The notes below the pieces were generated by a model. That model saw only the letters and a program-made list of their open reading frames with translations, ran no database searches and was not told where the DNA came from. This document shows, in pieces, positions 35,177-44,001 of a stretch of 64,000 nt of DNA. Made by a program: the position numbers and the translations under genes. The stretch's first letter is position 1, and each line of letters opens with the position of its first letter. The stretch is taken from positions 186,001-250,000 of the forward strand of contig NZ_PVTP01000001.1 of NCBI RefSeq assembly GCF_003003285.1, written 5' to 3'. This stretch comes from Yoonia maritima (GTDB lineage Bacteria; Pseudomonadota; Alphaproteobacteria; Rhodobacterales; Rhodobacteraceae).

Positions 35177-36061
35177 ATGACCTATGACGTGATCGTCATC
35201 GGGGGCAGCTATGCCGGAATGGCCGCTGCCCTGCAGCTTCTACGCGCCCATAGGAATGTGCTGATTATCGATGCAGGCGAACGACGCAATCGGTTTGCGG
35301 CACACGCGCATGGGTTTTTAACCCAAGATGGCATTGACCCTGCACAAATCGCCGCAACAGCGAAAGCGCAGCTAGAACAATATCCGACACTGAAATGGGT
35401 GACGGGTAAGGCTGTTAACGCGCAGGGCGATAAAGACGACTTTCAAGTAATAGATGATAAAGGCGAGGTTTTTCACGGCCGTCGTGTGATCTTTGCTATG
35501 GGGGTGTCGGACACATTGCCTGACATAGAAGGCTTGCGTGATCACTGGGGTAAACGCGTATTTCACTGCCCTTATTGCCATGGTTATGAGCTAGGCAAAG
35601 GGCATATCGGTGTCATTGCAACCGGGCCAATGTCTCTCCATCAGGCGCGGTTGATGCCGGAATGGGGGGATGTTACGCTTTTCTTGAACGACGCGTTGAC
35701 GCTCGATCATGAAACGCAAAAAATGTTGATGGCGCGCGACGTGTGTATTGAAACGACGCCCATTACTCGGCTTGATAATAATGCGGACGTTCTGCTTGAA
35801 GACGGGCGCAGGCTGTCCTTTTCAGGTCTATTTACAGCGTCCACAAATGCGCCAACTTCGCCAATCGCAGAAAACCTTGGCTGCGCAATTGTTGAAACGG
35901 GATTTGGCACCATGATCGATACCGACAATGGAAAGCTGACCAGCATTCCTGGTGCATACGCATGTGGGGATGTGGCGCGGGTCCCACATTCTGTGTCGCT
36001 TGCTGTGGGGGATGGCGCATGGGCTGGTGCCCAAGTACATGCGTCTCTTGTTTTTGGATGA
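35177..36061 (+). CDS. NAD(P)/FAD-dependent oxidoreductase, thioredoxin-reductase-like
   Basis: 294 residues with the FAD motif VIVIGGSYAGMAAALQLL, a second nucleotide-binding region (GHIGVIATGP) and C-terminal YACGDVARVPHSVSLAVGDG. The redox pair is Cys131/Cys134 in CPYCHGYE, as in thioredoxin reductases, but the usual helix contacts are shorter and the partner is unknown. Co-transcribed with the Rrf2 gene (gap 3 bases). No thioredoxin gene is nearby. The 163 bases to 36225 are A+T-rich, with an imperfect stem at 36096-36125. Confidence 0.88.
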   Translation: MTYDVIVIGGSYAGMAAALQLLRAHRNVLIIDAGERRNRFAAHAHGFLTQDGIDPAQIAATAKAQLEQYPTLKWVTGKAVNAQGDKDDFQVIDDKGEVFHGRRVIFAMGVSDTLPDIEGLRDHWGKRVFHCPYCHGYELGKGHIGVIATGPMSLHQARLMPEWGDVTLFLNDALTLDHETQKMLMARDVCIETTPITRLDNNADVLLEDGRRLSFSGLFTASTNAPTSPIAENLGCAIVETGFGTMIDTDNGKLTSIPGAYACGDVARVPHSVSLAVGDGAWAGAQVHASLVFG

Positions 36062-36224
36062 CGAAATAAAGCCCGGGGTTGAATTGGGCGGGCAATAAGG
36101 TATTTCCTTTTTTGGTAATGCCTTATTCGCGCCATATATTTTAATTCTATTAATGGTGAAAAATTATGACTTTATTTATTTCATGAGAATACTATTTTGA
36201 CGGTCAATTGGCGAAGATGATTAT

Positions 36225-36824
36225 ATGGCAGATTTACCTCAGTCCGATCGAATGCTACGCAAGTCCATGCGCCACTTAGCGAATATTGACCAGTCCAATG
36301 CGCAGGTATCTGACCCATCAAAATCACTCCCTCAAGACTGGTTTGATCTGTCTCAATCGCAACTAATAGATTTGGGTGCATTCTTTTTTTTAGCATCGTT
36401 AACGCGATTTCATCGTCCGCGATCACTGGCCGGTGAATTTGCAAATTTTGAACCTGCACTGAGGCTTAATCAGTACCGGATATTTCGATCAAACGGTTTT
36501 CCACGATCATTCATGACTTGGGCGGGGCTTAATCCACCAGCAGAACGGAAATTCGCAGTCGACCAGTGCCCTTTGGCGCCAGAGGACTGGAATTCGGGGA
36601 CATCAAAATGGGTGGTCGATTGGGTTGCGCCATTTGGCCATACTGCACAAATGATCAAGGTTCTGGCAAAAAATGACCAAGAGCTTTGCGTGCGCACCTT
36701 GTGGCACAACCGCACAGGCACGCGTGCGCGGGTTATCGAATGGTCCCGTGTGCGGACAGATGCGCCGATTCAGGTCTCATCTTACGGGCGACAGCAGTTC
36801 GCACGTGTTCTGGAAGGGAAATAG
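36225..36824 (+). CDS. toxin-activating lysine acyltransferase, HlyC/RtxC family
   Basis: Family enzymes transfer a fatty acid from acyl-ACP to internal lysines of RTX toxins. 199 residues, a little longer than HlyC (170). Match to the family: LGAFFFLASLTRFH (His63, the catalytic histidine position), QYRIFRSNGFP, MTWAGL, LAPEDWNSGTSKW and VVDWVAPFG (Asp132, the second essential residue). The N-terminal 45 residues and the C-terminal 45 do not resemble HlyC. Base composition is A+T-richer than flanking genes. The stop is 3 bases before the VCBS-Hint gene, the same C-then-A order as hlyCA. No type I secretion genes are nearby. Confidence 0.85.
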   Translation: MADLPQSDRMLRKSMRHLANIDQSNAQVSDPSKSLPQDWFDLSQSQLIDLGAFFFLASLTRFHRPRSLAGEFANFEPALRLNQYRIFRSNGFPRSFMTWAGLNPPAERKFAVDQCPLAPEDWNSGTSKWVVDWVAPFGHTAQMIKVLAKNDQELCVRTLWHNRTGTRARVIEWSRVRTDAPIQVSSYGRQQFARVLEGK

Positions 36825-36827
36825 GGT

Positions 36828-37772
36828 ATGGGCGCACCAACGATTGATGGGGATATTGTCGGGAGTGTTATCGAAGACAGCGGTGATATCGTCAGTGGTG
36901 ACTTGGACGATGTCGGCTTATTGACTGGAAATGACGACGATACATGGACCATTTCGCTGAACAGTACCTATGGAAGTGCAGCAATCAATGCGGATGGTCA
37001 ATGGACATACACGTTGGACGATACGAATGCGGTCGTAAATGACTTGGATCCGGGCGAGACCTTAACAGATACCTTCACAGTCAGGATGGTCGATATCAAC
37101 GGCGGGTCAGACACGCAGGAAGTTACAATCACGATCTCAGGCGTCTTTTGCTTGTCTGGCGATATGCGGATTGAAACGGCGACTGGTCTAATGCGTATTC
37201 AGCATCTTAAGGTTGGTGATCGTGTGTTAACCGAAAACGGCTATCAGAAAATTAGATGGATAGGGTCCCGCAAGTTAGGTGAACATGAATTTGCGAATAA
37301 CTCTAAATTCCGCCCGATCCGGATTATGACTGGGGCATTAGGAAATAACCTACCAGAGCATGATTTAATTGTATCGCGTCAACATCGTATGCTCGTAGAT
37401 TCCAGTATTGCAGAGCGTATGTTTAAAGGTGCTCGTGTCCTCGTGCCTGCGATTAAGCTAGCCGCTTTACCTGGTATTTTCGTCGACGATAGCATTGATT
37501 CTGTTGAGTACTTTCACCTGTTGTTTGATCAACACCAGATTATTTATGCCGAAGGTGCACCCACAGAAAGTCTATATACAGGACCTGAAGCATTAAAGTC
37601 CGTCGGCCCTGATGCGCGGGAAGAGATACTGGCAATTTTTCCAGAACTCGCCAACCGAGACTACGCTGCGAAGCCTGCATACCCAATCCCGCCCGGAAAA
37701 CTTCAGCGCGAGTTGGTGGAGAAGCATTTGAGTGACTTTGAGCCGGTTATGCGTTCAGTAAGCAATGATTAA
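36828..37772 (+). CDS. VCBS-like domain plus Hint domain protein
   Basis: 314 residues. Residues 1-105 resemble one VCBS/Ig-like repeat (VIEDSGDIVSGDLDD, GSAAINADGQWTYTLDD, FTVRMVDINGGSD) and are acidic with no lysine. A Hint (Hedgehog/intein-type self-processing) domain follows, starting at Cys108 (CLSGDMRIETATGLMRIQ), with HLKVGDRVLTENGYQKIRW and ISRQHRM-like VSRQHRMLVD. The C-terminal 80 residues are typical of Rhodobacterales Hint_2 proteins. No signal peptide and no GGXGXD RTX repeats. Coupled to the acyltransferase; probably its substrate or partner, which is inference. All lysines lie from residue 128 on. Confidence 0.85.
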   Translation: MGAPTIDGDIVGSVIEDSGDIVSGDLDDVGLLTGNDDDTWTISLNSTYGSAAINADGQWTYTLDDTNAVVNDLDPGETLTDTFTVRMVDINGGSDTQEVTITISGVFCLSGDMRIETATGLMRIQHLKVGDRVLTENGYQKIRWIGSRKLGEHEFANNSKFRPIRIMTGALGNNLPEHDLIVSRQHRMLVDSSIAERMFKGARVLVPAIKLAALPGIFVDDSIDSVEYFHLLFDQHQIIYAEGAPTESLYTGPEALKSVGPDAREEILAIFPELANRDYAAKPAYPIPPGKLQRELVEKHLSDFEPVMRSVSND

Positions 37773-37803
37773 AATAGCCCTGCAAATGTGCAGGGCTATT
37801 TTT
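37771..37803. terminator. bidirectional terminator between Hint gene and pdhC
   Basis: AAAATAGCCCTGCA / TGCAGGGCTATTTT, an exact 14-bp stem with loop AATG, overlapping the Hint gene stop region and 11 bases from the pdhC stop. Confidence 0.9.
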
Positions 37804-37813
37804 AGTGCGGTTT

Positions 37814-39115
37814 CTAGGCCAGCATTGTCATTGGGTTTTCAAGGTTGTCCTTGATCGCGTTCAGAAGGTTTGCACCCAGAACGCCGTCAATCACGCGGTG
37901 ATCGACTGACAATGTGCTGGACATGATGGTACCAACGGTCAGCTCGCCATCCGCTCCGACGATCGGTTTCTTGACGCCCGCACCAACCGCCAGAATGGCC
38001 GAGTGTGGTGGATTTATGATTGCGTCAAAGTTGTCGATGCCGAACATACCAAGGTTGGAAATCGCGAACGACCCGCCTTGATATTCATGCGGCGCAAGCT
38101 TGCGATCGCGCGCCCGGGTGGCCAAGTCTTTCATCTCGCTTGAGAGGGCAGACAGGGATTTGCTGTCAGAGTCCTTCAAAACTGGGGTGAACAAACCACC
38201 ATCAATGGCCACAGCAACTGCGACGTCAGACTTTTCGAACTTCAGCGTGCGGTCACCAGCCCAAACAGCGTTGGCCTCGGGGACTTGCTGTAGTGCAAGC
38301 GCGCAGGCTTTGATGATAAAGTCGTTGACCGACAGCTTCACGCCACGTGGTTCAAGCTGTTTGTTCAACTGGCTACGGAATTTCAGCAGGGCATCAAGGT
38401 TGATGTCACGGCGCAGATAGAAATGCGGCACCGACTGTTTTGCTTCGGTCAGGCGGGCAGCAATAGTTTTGCGCATCCCGTCCAGTTTGACTTCTTCGAA
38501 CGGACGATCCGCATATGTTTTTAGAACCGCATCCGTTGATGGGCCAGCCGCCAATTTAGCAGCAGGCGCGTCAGCCTTGGCAGCTGCGGGTGCAGCAGCA
38601 GCTTTCGGTGCAGCGGTCGCGTTTTCAACATCTGCTTTCACGATACGACCATGTGGGCCGGAACCGGTGATCGCGGCCAGATCAAGACCTTTGTCTGCAG
38701 CGATACGACGTGCCAAAGGTGTCGCAAACACGCGGTTACCATCTTTGACAGGTACAGCTGGGGCAGGGGTGGCGACCTTATCGGAGCCCCCAGCGGGGGC
38801 CGCCTCTGCGGTCGCGGCAGGCTGCGCTGCCGGTGCTGCCGTAGGCGTCGCGGAAATGTCATCTGCGCTTTCGCCGTCTTCCAGCAAGATGGCGATCACA
38901 TCGTTGACCTTCACACCTTCAGTGCCTTCGGCGATCAGGATTTTACCCATCACGCCTTCGTCGACGGCTTCGAATTCCATCGTGGCTTTGTCAGTTTCGA
39001 TCTCGGCCATGATGTCACCAGAGGAAACAGTGTCGCCCTCTTTGACGTGCCATTTGGCCAATGTGCCTTCCTCCATCGTGGGGGACAGGGCGGGCATCAG
39101 GATTTCTGTAGGCAT
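37814..39115 (-). CDS. pdhC: pyruvate dehydrogenase E2, dihydrolipoamide acetyltransferase
   Basis: Core of the pyruvate dehydrogenase complex; transfers acetyl groups from lipoate to CoA. 433 residues: one lipoyl domain (1-80, Lys in [12 protein letters not shown]), Ala/Pro-rich linker, E1/E3-binding domain (FATPLARRIAADKGLDL, about 130-165), second linker, and the catalytic domain ending with DHRVIDG. Last of pdhA-pdhB-pdhC on the minus strand; 12 bases after pdhB. E3 (lpd) is not in the window. Confidence 0.96.
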   Translation of the reverse strand: MPTEILMPALSPTMEEGTLAKWHVKEGDTVSSGDIMAEIETDKATMEFEAVDEGVMGKILIAEGTEGVKVNDVIAILLEDGESADDISATPTAAPAAQPAATAEAAPAGGSDKVATPAPAVPVKDGNRVFATPLARRIAADKGLDLAAITGSGPHGRIVKADVENATAAPKAAAAPAAAKADAPAAKLAAGPSTDAVLKTYADRPFEEVKLDGMRKTIAARLTEAKQSVPHFYLRRDINLDALLKFRSQLNKQLEPRGVKLSVNDFIIKACALALQQVPEANAVWAGDRTLKFEKSDVAVAVAIDGGLFTPVLKDSDSKSLSALSSEMKDLATRARDRKLAPHEYQGGSFAISNLGMFGIDNFDAIINPPHSAILAVGAGVKKPIVGADGELTVGTIMSSTLSVDHRVIDGVLGANLLNAIKDNLENPMTMLA

Positions 39116-39127
39116 CGCGTTGTCTCC

Positions 39128-40492
39128 TTAGCGGTAGGTCACTTTTTTGCAGGCGTCGACAACTTCGTCGGCGGTCAGCAAAGCGTGTTTTTCAAGGTTG
39201 GCTGCATATGGCATTGGAACGTCCTTGCCGGTGCAAGTGATGACTGGGGCATCGAGATAATCGAACGCCTCTTGCATGATGACGCCGCTGATATAGCCAC
39301 CGACTGAACCCTGCGGCCAGCCTTCTTCGACGGTGACGCAGCGGTTGGTCTTGCGGACAGATGCAAGAATGGTTTCGGTATCCATCGGGCGCAATGTACG
39401 AAGGTTGATCACTTCGGCGTTGATGCCTTCTTCGGCCAGCTTTTCTGCTGCAGCCAAAGCGTAAGTCATGCCAATGCCGAAGGACACGATGGTTACATCG
39501 TTACCAGTGCGTTCGATCTTGGCCTTGCCAAATGGAATGGTGAAGTCATCCATGACGGGCACATCGAATGACTTGCCGTACATGATTTCGTTCTCAAGGA
39601 AGATCACCGGGTTGGGGTCACGGATCGCAGTCTTCATCAGACCTTTGGCATCCGCCGCAGAGTAAGGCATCACGACCTTAAGACCTGGAATCTGCATGTA
39701 CCAAGCTGCGTAGTCTTGGCTGTGCTGAGCACCCACGCGTGCTGCTGCACCGTTTGGACCACGGAACACCATCGGCGCACCCATCTGACCGCCAGACATA
39801 TACAGCGTCTTGGCAGCAGAGTTGATAAGATGATCAATGGCTTGCATAGCGAAGTTAAATGTCATGAACTCGACGATTGGCTTTAGTCCACCAAAGGCAG
39901 CACCAGTTGCGATACCAGCAAAACCGTGTTCGGTGATCGGCGTGTCAATCACACGCTTTGCGCCGAATTCATCCAGTAGACCTTGGGATATCTTATAGGC
40001 GCCTTGGTATTCGGCAACCTCTTCACCCATCAAAAACACGTCTTCGTCGCGCCGCATTTCTTCAGCCATCGCATCACGAAGAGCCTCGCGAACGGTGGTA
40101 GATTTGACTTCAACATCAGCGGGCCAATCGGGTGTCGTGTCCACAGCCGGGGCCGCAGGTGCCGCAGCAACGGCCGGGGCGGCCTGCGGTGCAGCAGCGG
40201 CGGGTGCCGCAGCCGGGGCAGGTGCTGCGCCGGCTTCTGGAACAGCTTCGCCTTCTTCAACCAAGATCGCGATGACGTCGTTCACTTTGACACCTTCGGT
40301 GCCTTCAGCGACGACGATCTTACCAACGATACCTTCGTCAACGGCCTCGAATTCCATCGTGGCTTTGTCGGTTTCGATTTCGGCCATGATGTCGCCGGAT
40401 GAAACAGTGTCACCTTCTTTGACGAGCCACTTGGCAAGCGTGCCTTCTTCCATTGTTGGGGAAAGGGCGGGCATGAGAATTTCGGTTGCCAT
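39128..40492 (-). CDS. pdhB: pyruvate dehydrogenase E1 component beta subunit, with lipoyl domain
   Basis: 454 residues: an N-terminal lipoyl domain (1-80, [12 protein letters not shown]) and Ala/Pro-rich linker precede the transketolase beta domain ([59 protein letters not shown]). A lipoylated E1 beta is characteristic of alphaproteobacterial PDH. Its lipoyl domain is nearly identical to that of pdhC. Three bases after pdhA. Confidence 0.96.
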   Translation of the reverse strand: MATEILMPALSPTMEEGTLAKWLVKEGDTVSSGDIMAEIETDKATMEFEAVDEGIVGKIVVAEGTEGVKVNDVIAILVEEGEAVPEAGAAPAPAAAPAAAAPQAAPAVAAAPAAPAVDTTPDWPADVEVKSTTVREALRDAMAEEMRRDEDVFLMGEEVAEYQGAYKISQGLLDEFGAKRVIDTPITEHGFAGIATGAAFGGLKPIVEFMTFNFAMQAIDHLINSAAKTLYMSGGQMGAPMVFRGPNGAAARVGAQHSQDYAAWYMQIPGLKVVMPYSAADAKGLMKTAIRDPNPVIFLENEIMYGKSFDVPVMDDFTIPFGKAKIERTGNDVTIVSFGIGMTYALAAAEKLAEEGINAEVINLRTLRPMDTETILASVRKTNRCVTVEEGWPQGSVGGYISGVIMQEAFDYLDAPVITCTGKDVPMPYAANLEKHALLTADEVVDACKKVTYR

Positions 40493-40495
40493 GGC

Positions 40496-41497
40496 TTACG
40501 CCTCCACTTCTGCGTAAATGTCTGTCCAAAGCTCTTCCAATGCTGGCTCTGGGCTTTCCTTTGAGAACTCAGCAGCGTCGTTGACGATCGCTTTGATCTC
40601 TTTGTCGATGGCCTTCAGGTCATCTTCGGTTGCGTGTTTGCCGGTCAGCAGCATGTCCCGGACCTGTTCAATCGGGTCACGTTCATCACGCATTTTCTGG
40701 ACTTCTTCACGGGTCCGGTATTTCGCAGGGTCAGACATAGAGTGACCACGGTAGCGATATGTTTTGACCTCTAGGATGTAAGGGCCTTTCCCGGCACGGC
40801 AGTGCGCAACAGCACGTTCACCGGCGGCTTTCACAGCCAGCACATCCATACCGTCAACTTCTTCGCCTTCGATACCGTAGGCCGCGCCACGTTCCCAAAG
40901 CGATGGGGACTTGGTTGAGCGCACAACAGATGTACCCATGGCGTAACCGTTGTTTTCGATCACGAAGACAACAGGCAAATCCCAAAGTTCAGCCATGTTG
41001 TATGTTTCATAAACCTGACCTTGGTTCGCAGCGCCATCACCAAAATAGGTAAAGGTCACGCGGTCATTGCCTTTGTACTTGTCAGAAAACGCAAGACCGG
41101 CACCCAGAGGCACCTGAGCACCAACAATACCGTGGCCGCCATAGAAATGCTTCTCTTTCGAGAACATATGCATTGAGCCGCCCTTACCTTTAGAAAACCC
41201 GCCTTCGCGGCCAGTCAGCTCTGCCATGATGCCCTTGGGGTCCATGCCGCAAGCCAACATGTGGCCGTGGTCGCGGTAAGATGTGACGCGCTTGTCGCCT
41301 TCTTCCGCTGCAGCCTCTAGGCCAACAACAACGGCTTCTTGTCCGATATAAAGGTGGCAGAAACCGCCAATCAGGCCCATGCCGTACAGCTGGCCTGCTT
41401 TTTCCTCAAATCGACGGATCAGCAACATTTCACGGTAATGACCCAGCAATTCCTCGGCTGAGACGTTTGGTTTCGCGGCGGCCTTTTTGGGCGGCAT
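40496..41497 (-). CDS. pdhA: pyruvate dehydrogenase E1 component alpha subunit
   Basis: 333 residues; thiamine-diphosphate motif GDGAANQGQVYETYNMA...ENNGYAMGT, and the phosphorylation-loop-like YRYRGHSMSDPAKYR. With pdhB it forms the decarboxylating E1. GGAGGAG precedes the ATG at 41497. First gene of the operon; a perfect 20-bp dyad lies 27 bases upstream. Confidence 0.97.
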   Translation of the reverse strand: MPPKKAAAKPNVSAEELLGHYREMLLIRRFEEKAGQLYGMGLIGGFCHLYIGQEAVVVGLEAAAEEGDKRVTSYRDHGHMLACGMDPKGIMAELTGREGGFSKGKGGSMHMFSKEKHFYGGHGIVGAQVPLGAGLAFSDKYKGNDRVTFTYFGDGAANQGQVYETYNMAELWDLPVVFVIENNGYAMGTSVVRSTKSPSLWERGAAYGIEGEEVDGMDVLAVKAAGERAVAHCRAGKGPYILEVKTYRYRGHSMSDPAKYRTREEVQKMRDERDPIEQVRDMLLTGKHATEDDLKAIDKEIKAIVNDAAEFSKESPEPALEELWTDIYAEVEA

Positions 41498-41523
41498 GGG
41501 GGCTCCTCCAGCGTTTTTGCAAT

Positions 41524-41543
41524 ATAGTTTAATGTTAAACTAT
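41524..41543. promoter_or_regulatory. 20-bp perfect dyad upstream of pdhA
   Basis: ATAGTTTAA-TG-TTAAACTAT: 9-bp exact arms with a 2-base centre, 27-46 bases upstream of the pdhA start. Likely operator in the pdh promoter; the regulator is not identifiable from sequence. Confidence 0.6.
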
Positions 41544-41878
41544 CTTATAAGGGAAGTGTGCGCGGATTACGAGGGGTAAAGTGAAGTGGGTGCGATGTGG
41601 GTAATGTGAAGCTTCAATATTACGAAGTTTTGCGTAGCCTGCACTGCTATATGTCGTTTGGTGCGGGCCGCAGCGAAAGATAACTACGAGCCCAATTCAA
41701 CCGATGCTGCGTCGCAAATCAATGGCTGCTTTTTCAGTATTCAGAGCAATTGCGTTTGACTGGTGTCGGTGCTCTATGATGGGCTGATATACGAACTTGT
41801 CCGAACATTTTGGTCTCGCGGCACACTATCCAATCAAAATCCAGCGTTTTGGACGCGGACATCCTAATAGAGGCCGTG
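41544..41878. other. intergenic stretch without genes
   Basis: Between pdhA and the two-TM gene I see no open reading frame with supporting motifs, RNA gene or repeat apart from the dyad listed separately. It presumably holds the promoters for both divergent genes. Confidence 0.6.
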
Positions 41879-42400
41879 ATGTTAAAAACTGTTACCATTG
41901 AAGAACGCGCTGTCCCGTGGTTTTGGGCACTGATGTCCGGTGTGATAGGGCTGATGTTTCTGGCATTCGGTTTTTGGCTATTTGTAACCTTAACAATAGA
42001 CACTCTGCGCTTCTTTTTCGGAAACGCGCATCCCCCTGAGCGCTATGTTTTATTCCCATTTGGCATAATAATTTCAATACTGCTCGGGGCTTTGCTTGTT
42101 TGGGTGTTTATTAACCCATCTAAAAAGCTGGTCTTCGACGCGGCCACGCAAGACGTTCGTGTGAAATATCGTTATCCGTTCGGCTATACACGCAATGACG
42201 TGTTTGCGCTGAAGGAAATAGGCCAGCCAGAAGTGGTTTGGCATAGAAATTCTGACTACTCTGAAGGCGGGTACTGGAAGCTCACGGTGACATTGCCTGA
42301 TGGCCGTAAGGTCGAACGTCGGCCACTGGATTCTACGACGGCAGACCAAAAAGAGCAGGCCAAAGTATGGCAAGCAGAAATTGAAGCAATGCGCCAGTAG
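41879..42400 (+). CDS. two-TM membrane protein, function unknown
   Basis: 173 residues; two hydrophobic segments (about 12-40 and 57-78), then a soluble domain with beta-like segments (KKLVFDAATQDVRVKYRY, YWKLTVTLPDGRKVERR) and a terminal helix (KEQAKVWQAEIEAM). No family recognised. The order TM-TM-beta domain-helix resembles the gene at 10972. Start 41879 (MLKTVTIEE) with GAGGCC upstream; an upstream ATG at 41810 adds 23 residues. Convergent with ftsB. Confidence 0.7.
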   Translation: MLKTVTIEERAVPWFWALMSGVIGLMFLAFGFWLFVTLTIDTLRFFFGNAHPPERYVLFPFGIIISILLGALLVWVFINPSKKLVFDAATQDVRVKYRYPFGYTRNDVFALKEIGQPEVVWHRNSDYSEGGYWKLTVTLPDGRKVERRPLDSTTADQKEQAKVWQAEIEAMRQ

Positions 42401-42533
42401 CACCCTTTTTGCTTCAGGCTCCACTCCGTCAATGTAAATTCATTCGACATCTTCCCTCGGAAGCAGCCCTTGGCGCAACGGCCGTGAACGGCAGCAAAGT
42501 CCCGCACAGCAGACTTTTGGGATGGTGCAAATG

Positions 42534-42833
42534 CTACCGAATAACGACTTCATCCGCCCGAATTAGCCCCAGTACGTCGCGGGCTTGTTGGTCGAGCAGG
42601 TCAAGATCAAGGTAATTGTCCGACAGGCGCGAGGTGAGGTTTTCCATGCGCCCCACCTCCGCCTGAAGGATTGCCAGTTCCTGTTCCAGCGCGACGCCCT
42701 CCGCTTGGATCTCAATACGTTTGAATAGACCGTAATCCCCTTGCACAGCGGCAAAGGTGAAATACAGCCCAAGCATTAACGCGCCTAGGAAATACAAAAG
42801 GGTGCCCATCGGGGGGCGGTTACGTCGGAACAT
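42534..42833 (-). CDS. ftsB: septum formation initiator, FtsB/DivIC family
   Basis: 99-residue bitopic division protein: short cytoplasmic N-terminus, one TM (LLYFLGALMLGLYFTFAAV) and a periplasmic coiled coil (ELAILQAEVGRMENLTSRL) ending LGLIRADEVVI. It bridges FtsL and FtsQ in the divisome. Proximity to pdhA is common in Rhodobacterales; here aldolase lies upstream of it on the same strand. Confidence 0.88.
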   Translation of the reverse strand: MFRRNRPPMGTLLYFLGALMLGLYFTFAAVQGDYGLFKRIEIQAEGVALEQELAILQAEVGRMENLTSRLSDNYLDLDLLDQQARDVLGLIRADEVVIR

Positions 42834-42896
42834 GTGCTTGCCTCAAATGTCACCTCTTGCGGGTAACTGAAGCTAGAATCGCACAGATGATTCGGA

Positions 42897-42937
42897 ATGT
42901 GAATCCCCTATTTTCCATAAATAGGGGATAATCACAT
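42897..42937 (-). terminator. long hairpin after fba
   Basis: TCCCCTATTT (42904-42913) / AAATAGGGGA (42919-42928) exact 10-bp stem, extended by ATGTG / CACAT, between the fba stop and ftsB. It lacks a clear T-run on the minus strand, so may be a stability or attenuation element. Confidence 0.6.
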
Positions 42938-42950
42938 ATTTTTAGCGGCT

Positions 42951-43880
42951 TTACGCTTTGCCGCGGTAGATATCCATCAGCTTGCCAAGCATCGCCAATG
43001 CATCGTCGCGATCGCGCTGGAACGAGTTACGTCCGATGATCGAACCATTGCCGCCGCCATCGCGAATTGCGCGCGCGTCGTCATAGACCGCGTCAGCACC
43101 TTTGGCTGCACCGCCAGAAAAGACCATCAGGCGGCGACCGCCCAATGTGCTTTCGACACAGTGCTTGACGCGTGCGGCTTGCGTGGAAATGTCGATACCT
43201 TCGGCTTCATACACTTTTTTCGCTTCGGGCAGGGACAGATGATCGGTCGACAACTTGATCTTGATGATATGCGCGCCCAACAACCCAGCGATTTGTGCCG
43301 CATAGGCGGCGATATCGATCGCTGTTTCACCGTCTTTGTCCAGTGCTTCACCGCGTGGGTAAGACCATATCACGGTCGCAATGCCTTTGGCCGCAGCTTC
43401 ACGGCGCATTTCGGCAATGTCGCTGAACATGTTCAATGCGGCGGACGACCCAGGGTACACCGTGAAGCCAATTGCAGATGCGCCGAGACGCAGCGCATCA
43501 TCTACAGACGCAGTAATCGCCTGCGTTTTTGGGGCTGCATCAGGGATAAGGGAATTGGCTGAATTCACTTTAAGGATGGTCGGGATTTGACCAGCGAATG
43601 TGTCGGCGCCAGCCTCTAACATCCCCAAGGGTGCGGCATAGGCGTTAAGTCCGGCATCAATGGCAAGCTGAAAGTGATAATGTGGATCATAGGCTGCGGG
43701 GTTTGGTGCAAATGACCGCGCCGGCCCGTGTTCAAATCCTTGATCAACTGGAAGGATGATCATCTTACCTGTTCCGCCAAGCTTCCCTGCCATCATAATA
43801 AGGGCAAGGTTTGCTTTGACGCCGGGTGTTTCACCTTCGTAGTTTGCTAAAATGCGTTGGACGGCTTTCGTGGTTTTCAT
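42951..43880 (-). CDS. fructose-bisphosphate aldolase, class I (DhnA/FbaB type)
   Basis: Glycolytic/gluconeogenic aldolase using a Schiff-base lysine. 309 residues: ILPVDQGFEHGPARSF, AAPLGMLEAGADTFAG, VIWSYPRGEALDKDG and HIIKIKLSTDH (Lys207 or Lys209 as Schiff-base residue), with IIGRNSFQRDRDDALAML near the end. Two 13-bp direct repeats lie upstream at 43951-43984. No clear Mg-dependent class II motifs. Confidence 0.93.
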   Translation of the reverse strand: MKTTKAVQRILANYEGETPGVKANLALIMMAGKLGGTGKMIILPVDQGFEHGPARSFAPNPAAYDPHYHFQLAIDAGLNAYAAPLGMLEAGADTFAGQIPTILKVNSANSLIPDAAPKTQAITASVDDALRLGASAIGFTVYPGSSAALNMFSDIAEMRREAAAKGIATVIWSYPRGEALDKDGETAIDIAAYAAQIAGLLGAHIIKIKLSTDHLSLPEAKKVYEAEGIDISTQAARVKHCVESTLGGRRLMVFSGGAAKGADAVYDDARAIRDGGGNGSIIGRNSFQRDRDDALAMLGKLMDIYRGKA

Positions 43881-43950
43881 GACGTGGCATCCCTTTAATG
43901 CTGTTCGCTCATAGGGGCTTTAGCAGCCAGAAAATGCAGTACAATAACGG

Positions 43951-43984
43951 TTGCGCTAACACTTTGAATGTTTGCGTTAACACT
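43951..43984 (-). promoter_or_regulatory. two direct repeats upstream of the aldolase gene
   Basis: TTGCGCTAACACT (43951-43963) and TTGCGTTAACACT (43972-43984), 21 bases apart, 71-104 bases before the aldolase start. The GCGCTAACA half resembles LacI-family operators of central-carbon regulators (CceR-like); that link is inference. Confidence 0.45.
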
Positions 43985-44001
43985 ATGGAAACGGGCGGAA
44001 T

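Noticed and set aside
42409-42615. Short plus-strand frame between the two-TM gene and ftsB
   Set aside because: Runs into ftsB antisense; no ribosome site and no conserved text.
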